Positions 1 through 7,346 of a stretch of 34,042 nt of DNA are shown here, piece after piece (the stretch's first letter is position 1; each line of letters opens with the position of its first letter). The notes below the pieces were generated by a model. The model was not told where the DNA came from, did not search any database, and worked only from the letters and a program-made list of their open reading frames with translations. This stretch comes from DATBFX01 sp036558305 (lineage in GTDB: Bacteria; Chloroflexota; Chloroflexia; Thermomicrobiales; UBA6265): contig DATBFX010000114.1 of NCBI GenBank assembly GCA_036558305.1, positions 1 to 34,042 on the forward strand. The letters are read 5' to 3'. The position numbers and the translations under genes were made by a program.

Positions 1-519
1 GTCTCGCGTGAAGAGGAGCAACAATGCCTCGATGGCGACGATCCAGGCGAGGACCATCAGGGCGTAGAAGAGGGGTTGGGTGTAGCGGGCGATCAGGAAG
101 AGGTCGATCAGGAAGAGGTAGCCGACGATACCGGCGGCGCGGCCGGAGTTGAGGTGGAAGTCGGCCAGCCGGCCGAACTTGACCCAGCCGAGGACGAGGG
201 AGAAGACCGCCGTCGCCATCAGGACGGCGATGAAATAGGGATGGGCGCGGACGACTTCGGGGCGGAGCAGGAGCAGCCAGCCGACCGCGGAGAAACTCAC
301 CAGCACGTCGGCGATCGAGTCGAGTTTGCTGCCAAAGGTCGAGGTCAGGCCGAGTCGCCGCGCCAGTTGACCGTCGAGGACGTCGGTGATCGCGGCGAGG
401 ATGAGGCCGAAACCGACTATCTTCGGCAGACTCAGAAAGGCGAACGCCCAGAGCGGGGGGACCAGGAGCAGTCGGGTGAGACTGAGCAGATTGGGGAGCG
501 ACCATCGGTTCGGTTGCAT
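1..519 (-). CDS. CDP-alcohol phosphatidyltransferase, partial (C-terminus beyond the window)
   Basis: Reading leftward from ATG at 519-517, the frame stays open for 173 codons to the window edge, so the C-terminus is missing. The protein is hydrophobic with several membrane segments. It carries the complete CDP-alcohol phosphotransferase signature: D46-x2-D49-G50-x2-A53-R54-x8-G63-x3-D67-x3-D71. In this family the aspartates bind the metal that activates CDP-diacylglycerol (or another CDP-alcohol) for transfer to an acceptor alcohol, in phospholipid synthesis at the membrane. Family members are usually 180-220 residues, so most of the protein is here. The acceptor (glycerol-3-phosphate, inositol phosphate or other) cannot be told from this fragment, so I give no symbol. 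A GAGG sequence lies about 12 nt upstream of the ATG. It is transcribed divergently from the phosphohexomutase gene. Confidence 0.88.
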   Translation of the reverse strand, partial: MQPNRWSLPNLLSLTRLLLVPPLWAFAFLSLPKIVGFGLILAAITDVLDGQLARRLGLTSTFGSKLDSIADVLVSFSAVGWLLLLRPEVVRAHPYFIAVLMATAVFSLVLGWVKFGRLADFHLNSGRAAGIVGYLFLIDLFLIARYTQPLFYALMVLAWIVAIEALLLLFTRD

Positions 520-627
520 GGCCGGAATGATCCTCGATGCGAAGGAACGACCGTCAACGTGCCGGCGCGCCGCGCGTCGCCTCTGCTCCTTCCCCCAAGA
601 TTGTCCGCAAACCGTCCGTACGCGTGC

Positions 628-636
628 ATCGTAGCA
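628..636 (-). promoter_or_regulatory. Possible extended -10 promoter for the CDP-alcohol phosphatidyltransferase
   Basis: Read on the minus strand this is TGC followed by TACGAT, an extended -10-like element about 110 nt upstream of the phosphatidyltransferase ATG. I see no convincing -35 box at 17 nt. The call rests only on the TGn extension and the position in the divergent gap. Confidence 0.25.
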
Positions 637-770
637 TAGACGGTCTCGTGGTGGCACCCGCGATGCACGGACGGGCCGATGGTTGGAAGGCGACGGCGCG
701 TGCGAAATGGCCCTTGCGGGCGTCACGCGGCCGTGTCACCATCCGATCGGGAGTATGCAGAAGGGGTGCC

Positions 771-787
771 GGGCGAAGCGATCGCCC
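771..787 (+). other. Small hairpin in the leader of the phosphohexomutase gene
   Basis: GGGCGA at 771-776 and TCGCCC at 782-787 form a 6-bp perfect stem around a 5-nt loop. The structure ends 8 nt before the GGAGGT ribosome-binding site (795-800) of the next gene. It contains the palindrome GCGATCGC. It could modulate translation of the downstream gene or be chance in GC-rich DNA. Confidence 0.3.
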
Positions 788-807
788 GCCGATTGGAGGT
801 TGACCCG

Positions 808-2199
808 ATGGCGGATGCGACGGACACCGACCGCGTCGTCGCGATTTTCAAAGCCTACGACGTGCGGGGCGTGGTGCCGGACGAGGTGACGCCGGAGAAC
901 GCCTACAAAATCGGCCGCGCCCTAGTCGTCCACCTCGGCGTCGAGACGGTTGCGGTCGGTCGCGACATGCGCGTCTCCGGTCCGGCGCTCGCGGGGGGGC
1001 TGATCGACGGCATCCGCGACCAGGGCGCGGACGTCGTCGACCTCGGGTTGGTCTCGACCGATGCCCTCTACTTTGCAGTCGGCAAATTCGGCTACCGGGC
1101 GGGGGTGATGATCACCGCCTCCCACAATCCGCCGGAGTACAACGGATTCAAGATTTGCCGGGAGGAGGCCCGCGCCCTCTCGCTGGAGGAAGGGATCGGC
1201 CAAATCCGCGATCTGGTGGTCGCGGGCGACTTCCCGGTGCCGGCCGGCGGTCGGCGCGGCGACGTCGTCGAACGCGACGTGCTCGGCGACTACGCGGAGC
1301 ACGTGCTGTCCTTGATCGACCCGGCGACGATTCGCCCCCTCAAGATCGCGATCGACGCGGGGAACGGGATGGCCGGCGAACTCGTCCCGCGCGTCTTCGG
1401 CCGGCTGCCCTGCGAAGTCGTTCCCCTCTACTTCGAACTCGACGGGACCTTTCCAAACCACCAGGCCGATCCCAGCAAACCGGAGAACGTTAAGGAGCTC
1501 CAGCAGGCGGTGATGCAGCACGCCTGCGATCTCGGCGCCGCGTTCGACGGCGATGCCGACCGGGTGTTCGTGATCGACGAGCGCGGGCAGCGGATCGGCG
1601 GCGACATGGTGACGGCGATGGTGGCGATCGCGATGCTCGAGCAACACCCCGGCGCCGCGATCTGCTACAACCTGATCTGCTCCCGTTCGGTGCCGGAGAT
1701 CGTCGAGGCACACGGCGGCCGGCCGGTGCGGACGCCGGTCGGGCACTCGCTGATCAAGCGGATCATGCGCGAGGAAGACGCGGTGTTCGGCGGCGAGCAC
1801 TCCGGTCACTTCTACTTCCGCGACAACTGGTACGCCGACTCCGGGATGATCGCCCTCCTCACCGTGCTCCGACTCGTCTCCGAGTCGGGCCAATCGCTCT
1901 CGGAGATCCTGCGACCGCTCGACACCCGCGTCCGCTCCGGCGAGATCAACCTCAAGGTCGAGGATAAGACCGGCGCGCTCGCACGGATCGAGTCGACCTA
2001 CCGGGCCAAGGGGGCGACGATCGATCGCCTCGACGGCGTCACCGTGGGATTTGCCGATTGGTGGTTCAACGTACGGCCGTCGAATACCGAACCCCTGTTG
2101 CGGGTCAACATCGAGGCGGAGACGCCGGAGCGATTGGAGGGGGCCACCAAAGAGGTGCTGACGCTGATCCAAGGGACGGGGTCGGGGGCCGGGGGATAG
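808..2199 (+). CDS. Phosphomannomutase/phosphoglucomutase
   Basis: A 463-residue member of the alpha-D-phosphohexomutase superfamily, full length for ManB/AlgC-type enzymes. These interconvert mannose-6-P/mannose-1-P and/or glucose-6-P/glucose-1-P to supply sugar nucleotides for envelope polysaccharides. All four family motifs are present: the phosphoserine loop TASHNPP (S105), the metal loop DGDADR (247-252), the sugar-specificity loop GGEHSGH (328-334) and the phosphate-binding loop RPSNTEP (423-429). The GGEHSGH loop is the form seen in bifunctional PMM/PGM enzymes rather than phosphoglucosamine mutases. I start at ATG 808 because GGAGGT lies 8 nt upstream; the open frame extends to 679 without a comparable site. 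The last residues and the TAG stop are encoded by a GGGG-rich repeat that continues past the gene. Confidence 0.93.
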   Translation: MADATDTDRVVAIFKAYDVRGVVPDEVTPENAYKIGRALVVHLGVETVAVGRDMRVSGPALAGGLIDGIRDQGADVVDLGLVSTDALYFAVGKFGYRAGVMITASHNPPEYNGFKICREEARALSLEEGIGQIRDLVVAGDFPVPAGGRRGDVVERDVLGDYAEHVLSLIDPATIRPLKIAIDAGNGMAGELVPRVFGRLPCEVVPLYFELDGTFPNHQADPSKPENVKELQQAVMQHACDLGAAFDGDADRVFVIDERGQRIGGDMVTAMVAIAMLEQHPGAAICYNLICSRSVPEIVEAHGGRPVRTPVGHSLIKRIMREEDAVFGGEHSGHFYFRDNWYADSGMIALLTVLRLVSESGQSLSEILRPLDTRVRSGEINLKVEDKTGALARIESTYRAKGATIDRLDGVTVGFADWWFNVRPSNTEPLLRVNIEAETPERLEGATKEVLTLIQGTGSGAGG

Positions 2200-2266
2200 G
2201 GGACAGGAGAGAGCGTTGTACCTGACCCCTGACCGCCACCCAGAGGGTACCCGGCCCCTGTCCCCT
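2191..2266. repeat. Inverted repeat element overlapping the 3' end of the phosphohexomutase gene
   Basis: The left arm at 2191-2207 (GGGGGATAGGGGACAGG) is complementary at 15 of 17 positions to sequence starting at 2257 (CCTGTCCCCTACCCCCT). The interior has CTGACCC/CTGACCG heptamers and CCCAGAGGGTACCCGG (2239-2254), which recurs at 7359-7374 and, reversed, at 22432-22447. The arm supplies the TAG stop of the preceding gene. The element could act as a hairpin between the two genes. Confidence 0.6.
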
Positions 2267-2278
2267 ACCCCCTGGCCG

Positions 2279-2788
2279 GTGATTCCGCTCGGCACGACGC
2301 TCCGGATCGTCAAGCTGGCGCCCGGTGGCGAGGAGGTCGCCGGTTACCCCGGTGTCGTGATCGACGCGGGCGCCCCGCCGCCCTGGCTCGCCCTCCGCGC
2401 GACCTGGGTCTCCCGCGAGCACAACCTCGACGGGTTGCGCTTCGTGCCGGGCGATACGCTGCACGAATTCTTCTCGCCGCGTCACCCATTCAACCTGTTC
2501 TCGGTCTTCGCACCGGATGGCACCCTCCGCGGTTGGTATGCGAACGTTACCCATCCGAGTCGACTCGACACCACGACCGACCCGTTCACGCTCTACTGGC
2601 ACGATCTCTACCTGGACGTGGTCGCCCTCCCGGAGGGGGCGGTGATCGTCCGCGACGAGGACGAGCTCGACGCGGCCGGACTTCTCTCCACCGATCCGGC
2701 GCTGCATGCCGAGATCCTGGCGGCGCGGGACGAATTGCTGCGCCGCAGCAAGGCGCGGGAATTTCCGTTCCACGAAATGTCGCGGTGA
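2279..2788 (+). CDS. DUF402 domain-containing protein
   Basis: A 169-residue protein from the GTG at 2279. It shows the DUF402 pattern: a central WYANV segment, then YWHDLYLDVV and an acidic DEDELDAAG stretch towards the C-terminus. Characterised relatives (FomD-type and nucleoside tri/diphosphatases of the same fold) hydrolyse nucleotide phosphoanhydrides using metal-binding aspartates. I infer a phosphatase-like role but no defined substrate. The start is uncertain: a TTG at 2216 has an AGGAG site upstream and would add 21 residues, but those residues are encoded by an intergenic repeat. The gene converges on the P1 peptidase gene, with 9 bp between the two stops. Confidence 0.8.
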   Translation: MIPLGTTLRIVKLAPGGEEVAGYPGVVIDAGAPPPWLALRATWVSREHNLDGLRFVPGDTLHEFFSPRHPFNLFSVFAPDGTLRGWYANVTHPSRLDTTTDPFTLYWHDLYLDVVALPEGAVIVRDEDELDAAGLLSTDPALHAEILAARDELLRRSKAREFPFHEMSR

Positions 2789-2797
2789 GGCCGTACG

Positions 2798-3952
2798 CTA
2801 TGTCTGATCCGCCAACCGGTGGTACTTCCGCATGACCTCTTGGAGGCGATCGAGTGGGATCGCGTGGGAGGTGCGGCCGTTGACGCCGACGGTGGTGGTG
2901 GCCATGCAGAGGGCGTTGACGATCGCTTCCTGGGTGGCGTCGGCGACGGCGGCAAAGAGGTCGCTGATCGCGCTGTTGGGGTAGGCGCGGACGGGGATCG
3001 GGGCGATGGTGTCCTTCGGTTCCAAGCCTCGGTTGCCCGTCGAAAAGGCGAGGAAGAGATCGCCGCTGCCGTTGTCGCCGTTGCCGCCGACGCGGGCCAG
3101 GCCGACCGTCGCGCGTTGGGCGAGGCGTTTGCACTGGTGCGGTAGGAGCGGGGCATCGGTCGCGACGACGATGATGATCGAGCCGTCGCCGCGCGGGTTC
3201 GGCCACGGTGTCGGTACCTCCGTGGGCGAAATCTCCTCGCCCACCGGCACACCGTCGACGTGGAGCAGCCGGCGCCGGCCGTAGTTGGCCTGGACCAGGA
3301 CGCCGACGGTCCAGCCGCCGCGGTCGGGCGGCAGCACCCGCGACGAGGTGCCGACGCCGCCCTTGAACTCGTGGCAGTTCATGCCGGTGCCGCCGCCGAC
3401 GCAACCCTCGGCGACCGGACCGGACGAGGCCGTTTCGAGCGCCTGAAAGACGTGCTCGGGTTTGACGTGGAAACCGTTGATGTCGTTGAGCCAGCCGTCG
3501 TACGTCTCGGCGACGACGGGCAGACTCCACGACAGGTCCGGGTCCAGCGACCCGTGGGCGACGCCGTAGGCGATCAGGGCGTCGTGGACGACGCCGACGC
3601 TGTGGGTGTTGGTGATCGCGATCGGTGTCGTCAGCAGCCCCGCCTCCTCGATCCAGGCGACGCCGGTCATCTCGCCGTTGCCGTTCAACTGGTGGTATCC
3701 GGCGTAGACCGGATCGGCACCGACGTTGCCCTCGTGCGGGACGATCACGGTGACGCCGGTCCGGACCGGGCCCTGACCGATGACGAGCGGTCCGTCGCCC
3801 GCGATCAGGGTCGTGTGGCCGACGCGGACGCCGGCGACGTCGGTGATGGCGTTCCAACGGCCGGTGTCGTACGGGCCGATGCGGATGCCGAGCTCGCGTG
3901 CCCGCACCCGATCCCCCGATCGTCCCAATCCGAAGTTCGTGCCCTCACTCAT
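2798..3952 (-). CDS. P1 family peptidase (DmpA/BapA-like aminopeptidase)
   Basis: A 384-residue member of the peptidase S58/P1 family. These Ntn-type hydrolases self-cleave before a serine that becomes the nucleophile and act as D- or beta-aminopeptidases. The expected processing site is Gly257-Ser258 within GDGSIII, so the mature form would be about 257 plus 127 residues. The conserved N-terminal segment (ITDVAGVRVGHTT) and the glycine-rich GCVGGGTGM segment (184-191) are present. There is no signal peptide, so I expect a cytoplasmic enzyme. GAGGAG lies a few bases upstream of the ATG at 3952. It follows the small epsilon-like gene by 18 bp, so it is probably in one transcript with the carboxyltransferase. 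The natural substrate cannot be read from sequence. Confidence 0.9.
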   Translation of the reverse strand: MSEGTNFGLGRSGDRVRARELGIRIGPYDTGRWNAITDVAGVRVGHTTLIAGDGPLVIGQGPVRTGVTVIVPHEGNVGADPVYAGYHQLNGNGEMTGVAWIEEAGLLTTPIAITNTHSVGVVHDALIAYGVAHGSLDPDLSWSLPVVAETYDGWLNDINGFHVKPEHVFQALETASSGPVAEGCVGGGTGMNCHEFKGGVGTSSRVLPPDRGGWTVGVLVQANYGRRRLLHVDGVPVGEEISPTEVPTPWPNPRGDGSIIIVVATDAPLLPHQCKRLAQRATVGLARVGGNGDNGSGDLFLAFSTGNRGLEPKDTIAPIPVRAYPNSAISDLFAAVADATQEAIVNALCMATTTVGVNGRTSHAIPLDRLQEVMRKYHRLADQT

Positions 3953-3970
3953 GAGCCACTCCTCACGACG

Positions 3971-4213
3971 TCAGGAAAGACGCCACCCTCGCCGAAACCG
4001 GTGCGCCTCGATCGCCGCTTCCCGCCCGGCCCGCGCCCAGCGGGATGGCGTGACTTGAGCTCGCACGGCGGAAATCGCCGCGACCGGTTCGGTCAGCAGG
4101 ATCGTCAGGGCGGCGAGGAGCGCATCGCGCTCGTCGTCGGTCGGTTCGGGGGTGATCTGGAGGATGAGGTCGGCGGTCGAGGCGGAGCGCGACCGGTCGG
4201 CGGACCCGGTCAC
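3971..4213 (-). CDS. Acyl-CoA carboxylase epsilon-like small subunit
   Basis: An 80-residue protein starting at GTG 4213, overlapping the TGA of the carboxyltransferase gene by 4 nt (GTGA), which implies translational coupling. The layout matches acyl-CoA carboxylase epsilon subunits: a beta-strand stretch (LILQITPEPTDDERDALLAAL), a helical middle, and a C-terminal RWARAGREAA segment like the family's WARAGR motif. In actinobacteria such proteins bind the beta subunit and stimulate acyl-CoA carboxylase activity. I infer the same role from size, position and this weak motif similarity. It could also be an unrelated small protein. Confidence 0.65.
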   Translation of the reverse strand: MTGSADRSRSASTADLILQITPEPTDDERDALLAALTILLTEPVAAISAVRAQVTPSRWARAGREAAIEAHRFRRGWRLS

Positions 4214-5778
4214 AGCGGGATGTTTCCGTGTTTGCGCGCCGGGACCGCCGCGCGCTTCGAACGAGCCAGGGCGAGGGTGCGGATGAGCCAGGGGCGCGTT
4301 CGTCGTGGCTCGATGACGTCGTCGACGTAACCGCGCGAGGCGGCCTGGTACGGGCTGGCGAAGAGGTCCTCGTACTCGGCGACGAGTTCCTTCCGGCGCG
4401 CGGCGGGATCCGGCGCGTCCGCGAGATCGCGGCGGAAGATCAGGTTGACGGCGGCGTCGGGTCCCATCACCGCGATCTCGGCCGTCGGCCAGGCGACGTT
4501 GAAGTCGGCGCCGATGTGCTTGGAATTCATCACGACGTAGGCGCCGCCGTAGGCTTTGCGGGTGATCACGGTGACCTTCGGCACCGTTGCCTCGGCGAAG
4601 GCGTAGAGCAGCTTGCTGCCGTGGCGGATGATCCCGCGGTGCTCCTGGTCGAGTCCGGGGAGAAACCCCGGGACGTCCTCGAAGACGACGAGGGGGATGT
4701 TGAAGGCGTCACAGAACCGGACGAAGCGGGCCGCCTTGACGCTGGCGTCGATGTCGAGGGTGCCGGCCAGCACGCTCGGTTGGTTGGCGACGACGCCGAT
4801 GGCGAACCCGTCGAGTCGGCCGAACCCGCAGATGATGTTTTGGGCGTGTCCGGCCTGGACCTCGAAGAAGTCGCCGTCGTCGAGAATGGGGGCGAGGACG
4901 TCGTGCATGTCGTACGGTTTGGTGCTCTGCTCGGGGACGAGCGCGTCGAGTTCCGGTGCCTCGCGGTCCGGCGCATCGGTCGGATCGAACCGGGGCGGGT
5001 CGTCCAAGTTGTTCGACGGGATGTAGGAGAGCAGGGTTCGCACCTGGCCGACGAGGTCGTCCTCGTCGATGGCGGCGAAGTGGGCGACGCCGCTGATCCG
5101 GGTGTGGGCGCCGGCGCCGCCGAGTTGCTCGTGCGTCACCTCCTCGCCGGTGACGGTCTTGATCACGTCGGGCCCGGTGATGAACATCTGGCTCGTGCCG
5201 TCGACCATGAAGACGAAGTCGGTCATGGCCGGCGAGTAGACGGCGCCGCCCGCGCACGGCCCGGCGATGATCGAGATCTGGGGCACCACCCCGGACGCCC
5301 GGACGTTGCGGAAAAACACCTCGCCGTACCCCGCCAGCCCTTCGACGCCCTCCTGGATGCGCGCCCCGGCCGAATCGTTGATCCCGATGATCGGGCAGCC
5401 GTAGCGCTCGGCCAGGTCCATCAACTTGACCATCTTTTCGGCGAACGCCTCGCCGAGCGACCCGCCGAAGACGGTGAAGTCCTGGGAAAAGATCGCGACC
5501 CGCCGCCCGTCGATCGTCCCGAACCCGGTCACGACCCCATCGCCATAGGGGCGGCTGTTCTCCATCCCGAATTGCGTCGCCCGGTGCCGCACGAACGGGT
5601 CGAGTTCTTCAAACGACCCCTCGTCGAGGAGCGCGAGCACGCGCTCGCGTGCACCGCGTTTACCCCGCTTCGCCTGCTTCGCCGCCGCTGCCTCGTGTTG
5701 CGCGGCGATTTCCTGTTGTAGCGTGGCGAGGCGATCGGCCTTGGTTGCCATCGTCTGCTCGCTCGAAGTCGTCGGCAT
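4210..5778 (-). CDS. pccB: Acyl-CoA (propionyl-CoA type) carboxyltransferase, beta subunit
   Basis: A 522-residue biotin-dependent carboxyltransferase. It moves CO2 from carboxybiotin to an acyl-CoA, with propionyl-CoA to methylmalonyl-CoA most likely. Both crotonase-fold halves are present. The N-terminal oxyanion region is AGPCAGGAVYSPA (about 173-185) and the C-terminal one is TRKAYGGAYVVMNSKH (about 406-421). Residue 415 in GGAYxVM, described as a substrate-selectivity position in actinobacterial enzymes, is Val here rather than the Asp, Cys or Ile I recall from them, so the acyl preference is open. I start at ATG 5778 because GGAAGGGA lies just upstream; ATGs at 5796 and 5751 have weaker sites. 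The biotin carboxylase/carrier subunit is not in the window. Methylmalonyl-CoA mutase and epimerase genes 2-5 kb away support propionyl-CoA metabolism. Confidence 0.9.
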   Translation of the reverse strand: MPTTSSEQTMATKADRLATLQQEIAAQHEAAAAKQAKRGKRGARERVLALLDEGSFEELDPFVRHRATQFGMENSRPYGDGVVTGFGTIDGRRVAIFSQDFTVFGGSLGEAFAEKMVKLMDLAERYGCPIIGINDSAGARIQEGVEGLAGYGEVFFRNVRASGVVPQISIIAGPCAGGAVYSPAMTDFVFMVDGTSQMFITGPDVIKTVTGEEVTHEQLGGAGAHTRISGVAHFAAIDEDDLVGQVRTLLSYIPSNNLDDPPRFDPTDAPDREAPELDALVPEQSTKPYDMHDVLAPILDDGDFFEVQAGHAQNIICGFGRLDGFAIGVVANQPSVLAGTLDIDASVKAARFVRFCDAFNIPLVVFEDVPGFLPGLDQEHRGIIRHGSKLLYAFAEATVPKVTVITRKAYGGAYVVMNSKHIGADFNVAWPTAEIAVMGPDAAVNLIFRRDLADAPDPAARRKELVAEYEDLFASPYQAASRGYVDDVIEPRRTRPWLIRTLALARSKRAAVPARKHGNIPL

Positions 5779-5820
5779 CGGTCCCTTCCCGCACATCGCC
5801 TGGTGAAAGTCATCGAGCGG

Positions 5821-5826
5821 ATTCTA
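5821..5826 (-). promoter_or_regulatory. Possible -10 box for the carboxyltransferase operon
   Basis: TAGAAT on the minus strand matches the TATAAT consensus at 5 of 6 positions. It lies about 43 nt upstream of the chosen ATG, in the divergent gap with the Uma2 gene. The -35 region at 16-18 nt is weak. Confidence 0.4.
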
Positions 5827-5849
5827 GCGGAAGCTCTGAGACACGAACG

Positions 5850-5858
5850 TGCTATCCT
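5850..5858 (+). promoter_or_regulatory. Possible extended -10 promoter for the Uma2 gene
   Basis: TGC followed by TATCCT forms an extended -10-like element 37 nt upstream of the ATG at 5896. The same nine bases occur on the minus strand upstream of mreC (15952-15960). No strong -35 box is visible. Confidence 0.35.
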
Positions 5859-5895
5859 CGAAGCGCAGTAACCGGTCCCGCGAGGAGAGTTCCCT

Positions 5896-6447
5896 ATGTC
5901 GGCGACAGCGACCAAACTGGTGACGCTCGAAGACTACGAGGCGTTGGGCGAGGACGCGCCGTACGAGCTTATCCGGGGGGTGCTGTACGAGACGATGCCG
6001 ACCAAGCTCATGCATGCGCTCGTCGCCGGCCGGTTTGCCAGATTCTTCGGGCGATACGCCGATTCCACACTGCCGGGTGAGATCATCGTCGGCGAGGGCG
6101 GCTTTGTGCTCGAAGAGGACCCCGATTCCTTGCTCGCGCCCGACGTCGCATTCATCCGCACTGAGAGGCTTCTGCCGTATCGGGGCAGAAACGATTGGAT
6201 TCGCATTCCCCCGGACGTCGCCGTCGAGGTCAAGTCGCCGTCTAATACCCGGGCCGAGATCGCGCGTAAGGTTGAGGTCTACCTGGCTGCGGGTGTCCCC
6301 CTCGTGCTGGTCGCCGACACCGACGACGAGACGATCTCGGCCCATACGCCCGACGGCCGGGTCCGCGTCTACCGCGTCGGCGACGATCTCGACGGCGGCG
6401 ACGTGCTGCCCGGTTTCCGCGTCCCGGTGGCCGAATTCTTCAAGTAG
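5896..6447 (+). CDS. Uma2 family endonuclease (DUF820)
   Basis: A 183-residue protein of the Uma2/DUF820 family, a restriction-endonuclease fold very abundant in cyanobacteria, Chloroflexota and other multicellular or environmental bacteria. The PD-(D/E)xK catalytic pattern is intact: D83 in APDVAF, then E111 and K113 in VAVEVKSPS. The N-terminal VTLEDYEAL and YELIRGVL segments are typical of the family. GAGGAG lies about 10 nt before the ATG. Biological targets are poorly known; many family members appear in large paralogous sets with no partner methylase, and I see none here. The gene stands alone on the plus strand between minus-strand carbon metabolism genes. Confidence 0.88.
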   Translation: MSATATKLVTLEDYEALGEDAPYELIRGVLYETMPTKLMHALVAGRFARFFGRYADSTLPGEIIVGEGGFVLEEDPDSLLAPDVAFIRTERLLPYRGRNDWIRIPPDVAVEVKSPSNTRAEIARKVEVYLAAGVPLVLVADTDDETISAHTPDGRVRVYRVGDDLDGGDVLPGFRVPVAEFFK

Positions 6448-6544
6448 GCGATGCCTGCGCAACCAACGACGGGCATCTCCGTCGTCATCGACTCGGCCGC
6501 GAACATTGCCGAACTGGCACCCTCCCGGTCCACCTCAGCAGGTT

Positions 6545-6576
6545 ATTGTCCGTGTCGGTACGACGGCACGGACAAT
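6545..6576 (+). terminator. Hairpin after the Uma2 gene, possible terminator
   Basis: ATTGTCCGTG at 6545-6554 is perfectly complementary to CACGGACAAT at 6567-6576, around a 12-nt loop. It sits about 100 bp after the Uma2 stop and 65 bp before the endonuclease V start. No T-tract follows the stem, so rho-independent termination is uncertain. It could equally be an RNA structure or a protein-binding palindrome. Confidence 0.4.
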
Positions 6577-6641
6577 GCTTGGAACGCAGCCGTCGGTGGT
6601 TTCCCGCACGGCGATGACGCGACGAAGTACGAAGGCAGCCG

Positions 6642-7346
6642 GTGAACCTCGTCCATCCCCACGACTGGAACGTCACGATTCCGGAAGCGCGCGCGATCCA
6701 GCGCGAACTCGCGCCGCTGGTGAGCCTGAAAGACGCCGTTTCCCTTCCAAATCTTCGGACCGTCGCGGGGGTCGATAACGGCTACGTCAAAGGCGAGGCG
6801 GGATTCACCGGCTACGCCGCCGCGGTTCCGTTCTCTTTTCCGACGCTCGAACGGGGAGAGGCGGTTTTCGCCGAACGACCCACCGAGTTTCCTTACGTCC
6901 CAGGATTCCTGACCTTCCGCGAGGGACCGGTGATGCTCGACGCCCTGCTCCGCCTGGCGCCGGAACCGGACGTCATCCTCGTCGACGGTCACGGCTATGC
7001 CCACCCGCGCCGCTTCGGGATCGCCTCCCACCTCGGCGTCGTTCTCGACCATCCGACCATCGGTTGCGCCAAATCGGTGCTCGTCGGCCACTTCGAAGAA
7101 CCGGCCGACGATTACGGCGCCCATACCCCCCTGGTCGACCGCGGCGAGGTCGTCGGTGCCGCCGTCCGCACCCGCCCCGGCCACGCCCCGCTGTTCGTCT
7201 CTCCCGGCCACAAGCTCAGCGTGGAGACGGCGCTGGAAATCGTGTTGGCTTGCTGTCGCGACGAGGGCTACCTCCCGGTTCCCACCCAGGCGGCGCATGA
7301 TGCAGTGGCGGAATACACGAAGCCGTTGCGGAAGAAGCGTTCGTAG
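6642..7346 (+). CDS. nfi: Endonuclease V (deoxyinosine 3' endonuclease)
   Basis: A 234-residue endonuclease V, full length for the family. It nicks DNA one phosphodiester 3' of deoxyinosine, starting repair of deaminated adenine; some homologues cut inosine-containing RNA. The active-site segments are all visible: GVDNGY (metal-binding D45), FPYVPGFLTFRE (wedge Tyr85 and E94), VDGHG followed by HPRRFGIASHLG (D115), and K144 in GCAKSVL. I start at GTG 6642 with GAAGG 6 nt upstream, since this gives the usual N-terminal length; no closer in-frame ATG is available. The TAG stop lies in the first bases of a GTAGGGGCGG repeat that forms the hairpin shared with the convergent mutase gene. Confidence 0.93.
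   Translation: MNLVHPHDWNVTIPEARAIQRELAPLVSLKDAVSLPNLRTVAGVDNGYVKGEAGFTGYAAAVPFSFPTLERGEAVFAERPTEFPYVPGFLTFREGPVMLDALLRLAPEPDVILVDGHGYAHPRRFGIASHLGVVLDHPTIGCAKSVLVGHFEEPADDYGAHTPLVDRGEVVGAAVRTRPGHAPLFVSPGHKLSVETALEIVLACCRDEGYLPVPTQAAHDAVAEYTKPLRKKRS

Noticed and set aside
76..639. A 187-codon plus-strand frame opposite the phosphatidyltransferase
   Set aside because: Highly acidic, repetitive composition typical of reverse reading of a membrane protein; the minus frame has the full CDP-alcohol phosphotransferase signature.
922..2313. A 463-codon minus-strand frame opposite the phosphohexomutase
   Set aside because: Antisense shadow of a gene with intact active-site motifs; long reverse frames are expected in GC-rich coding DNA.
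6451..6645. A 64-codon plus-strand frame between Uma2 and nfi, with GTGA overlap to nfi
   Set aside because: No recognisable similarity, weak ribosome-binding site, low-complexity composition, and a perfect 10-bp stem lies inside it. More likely an intergenic leader with a hairpin.
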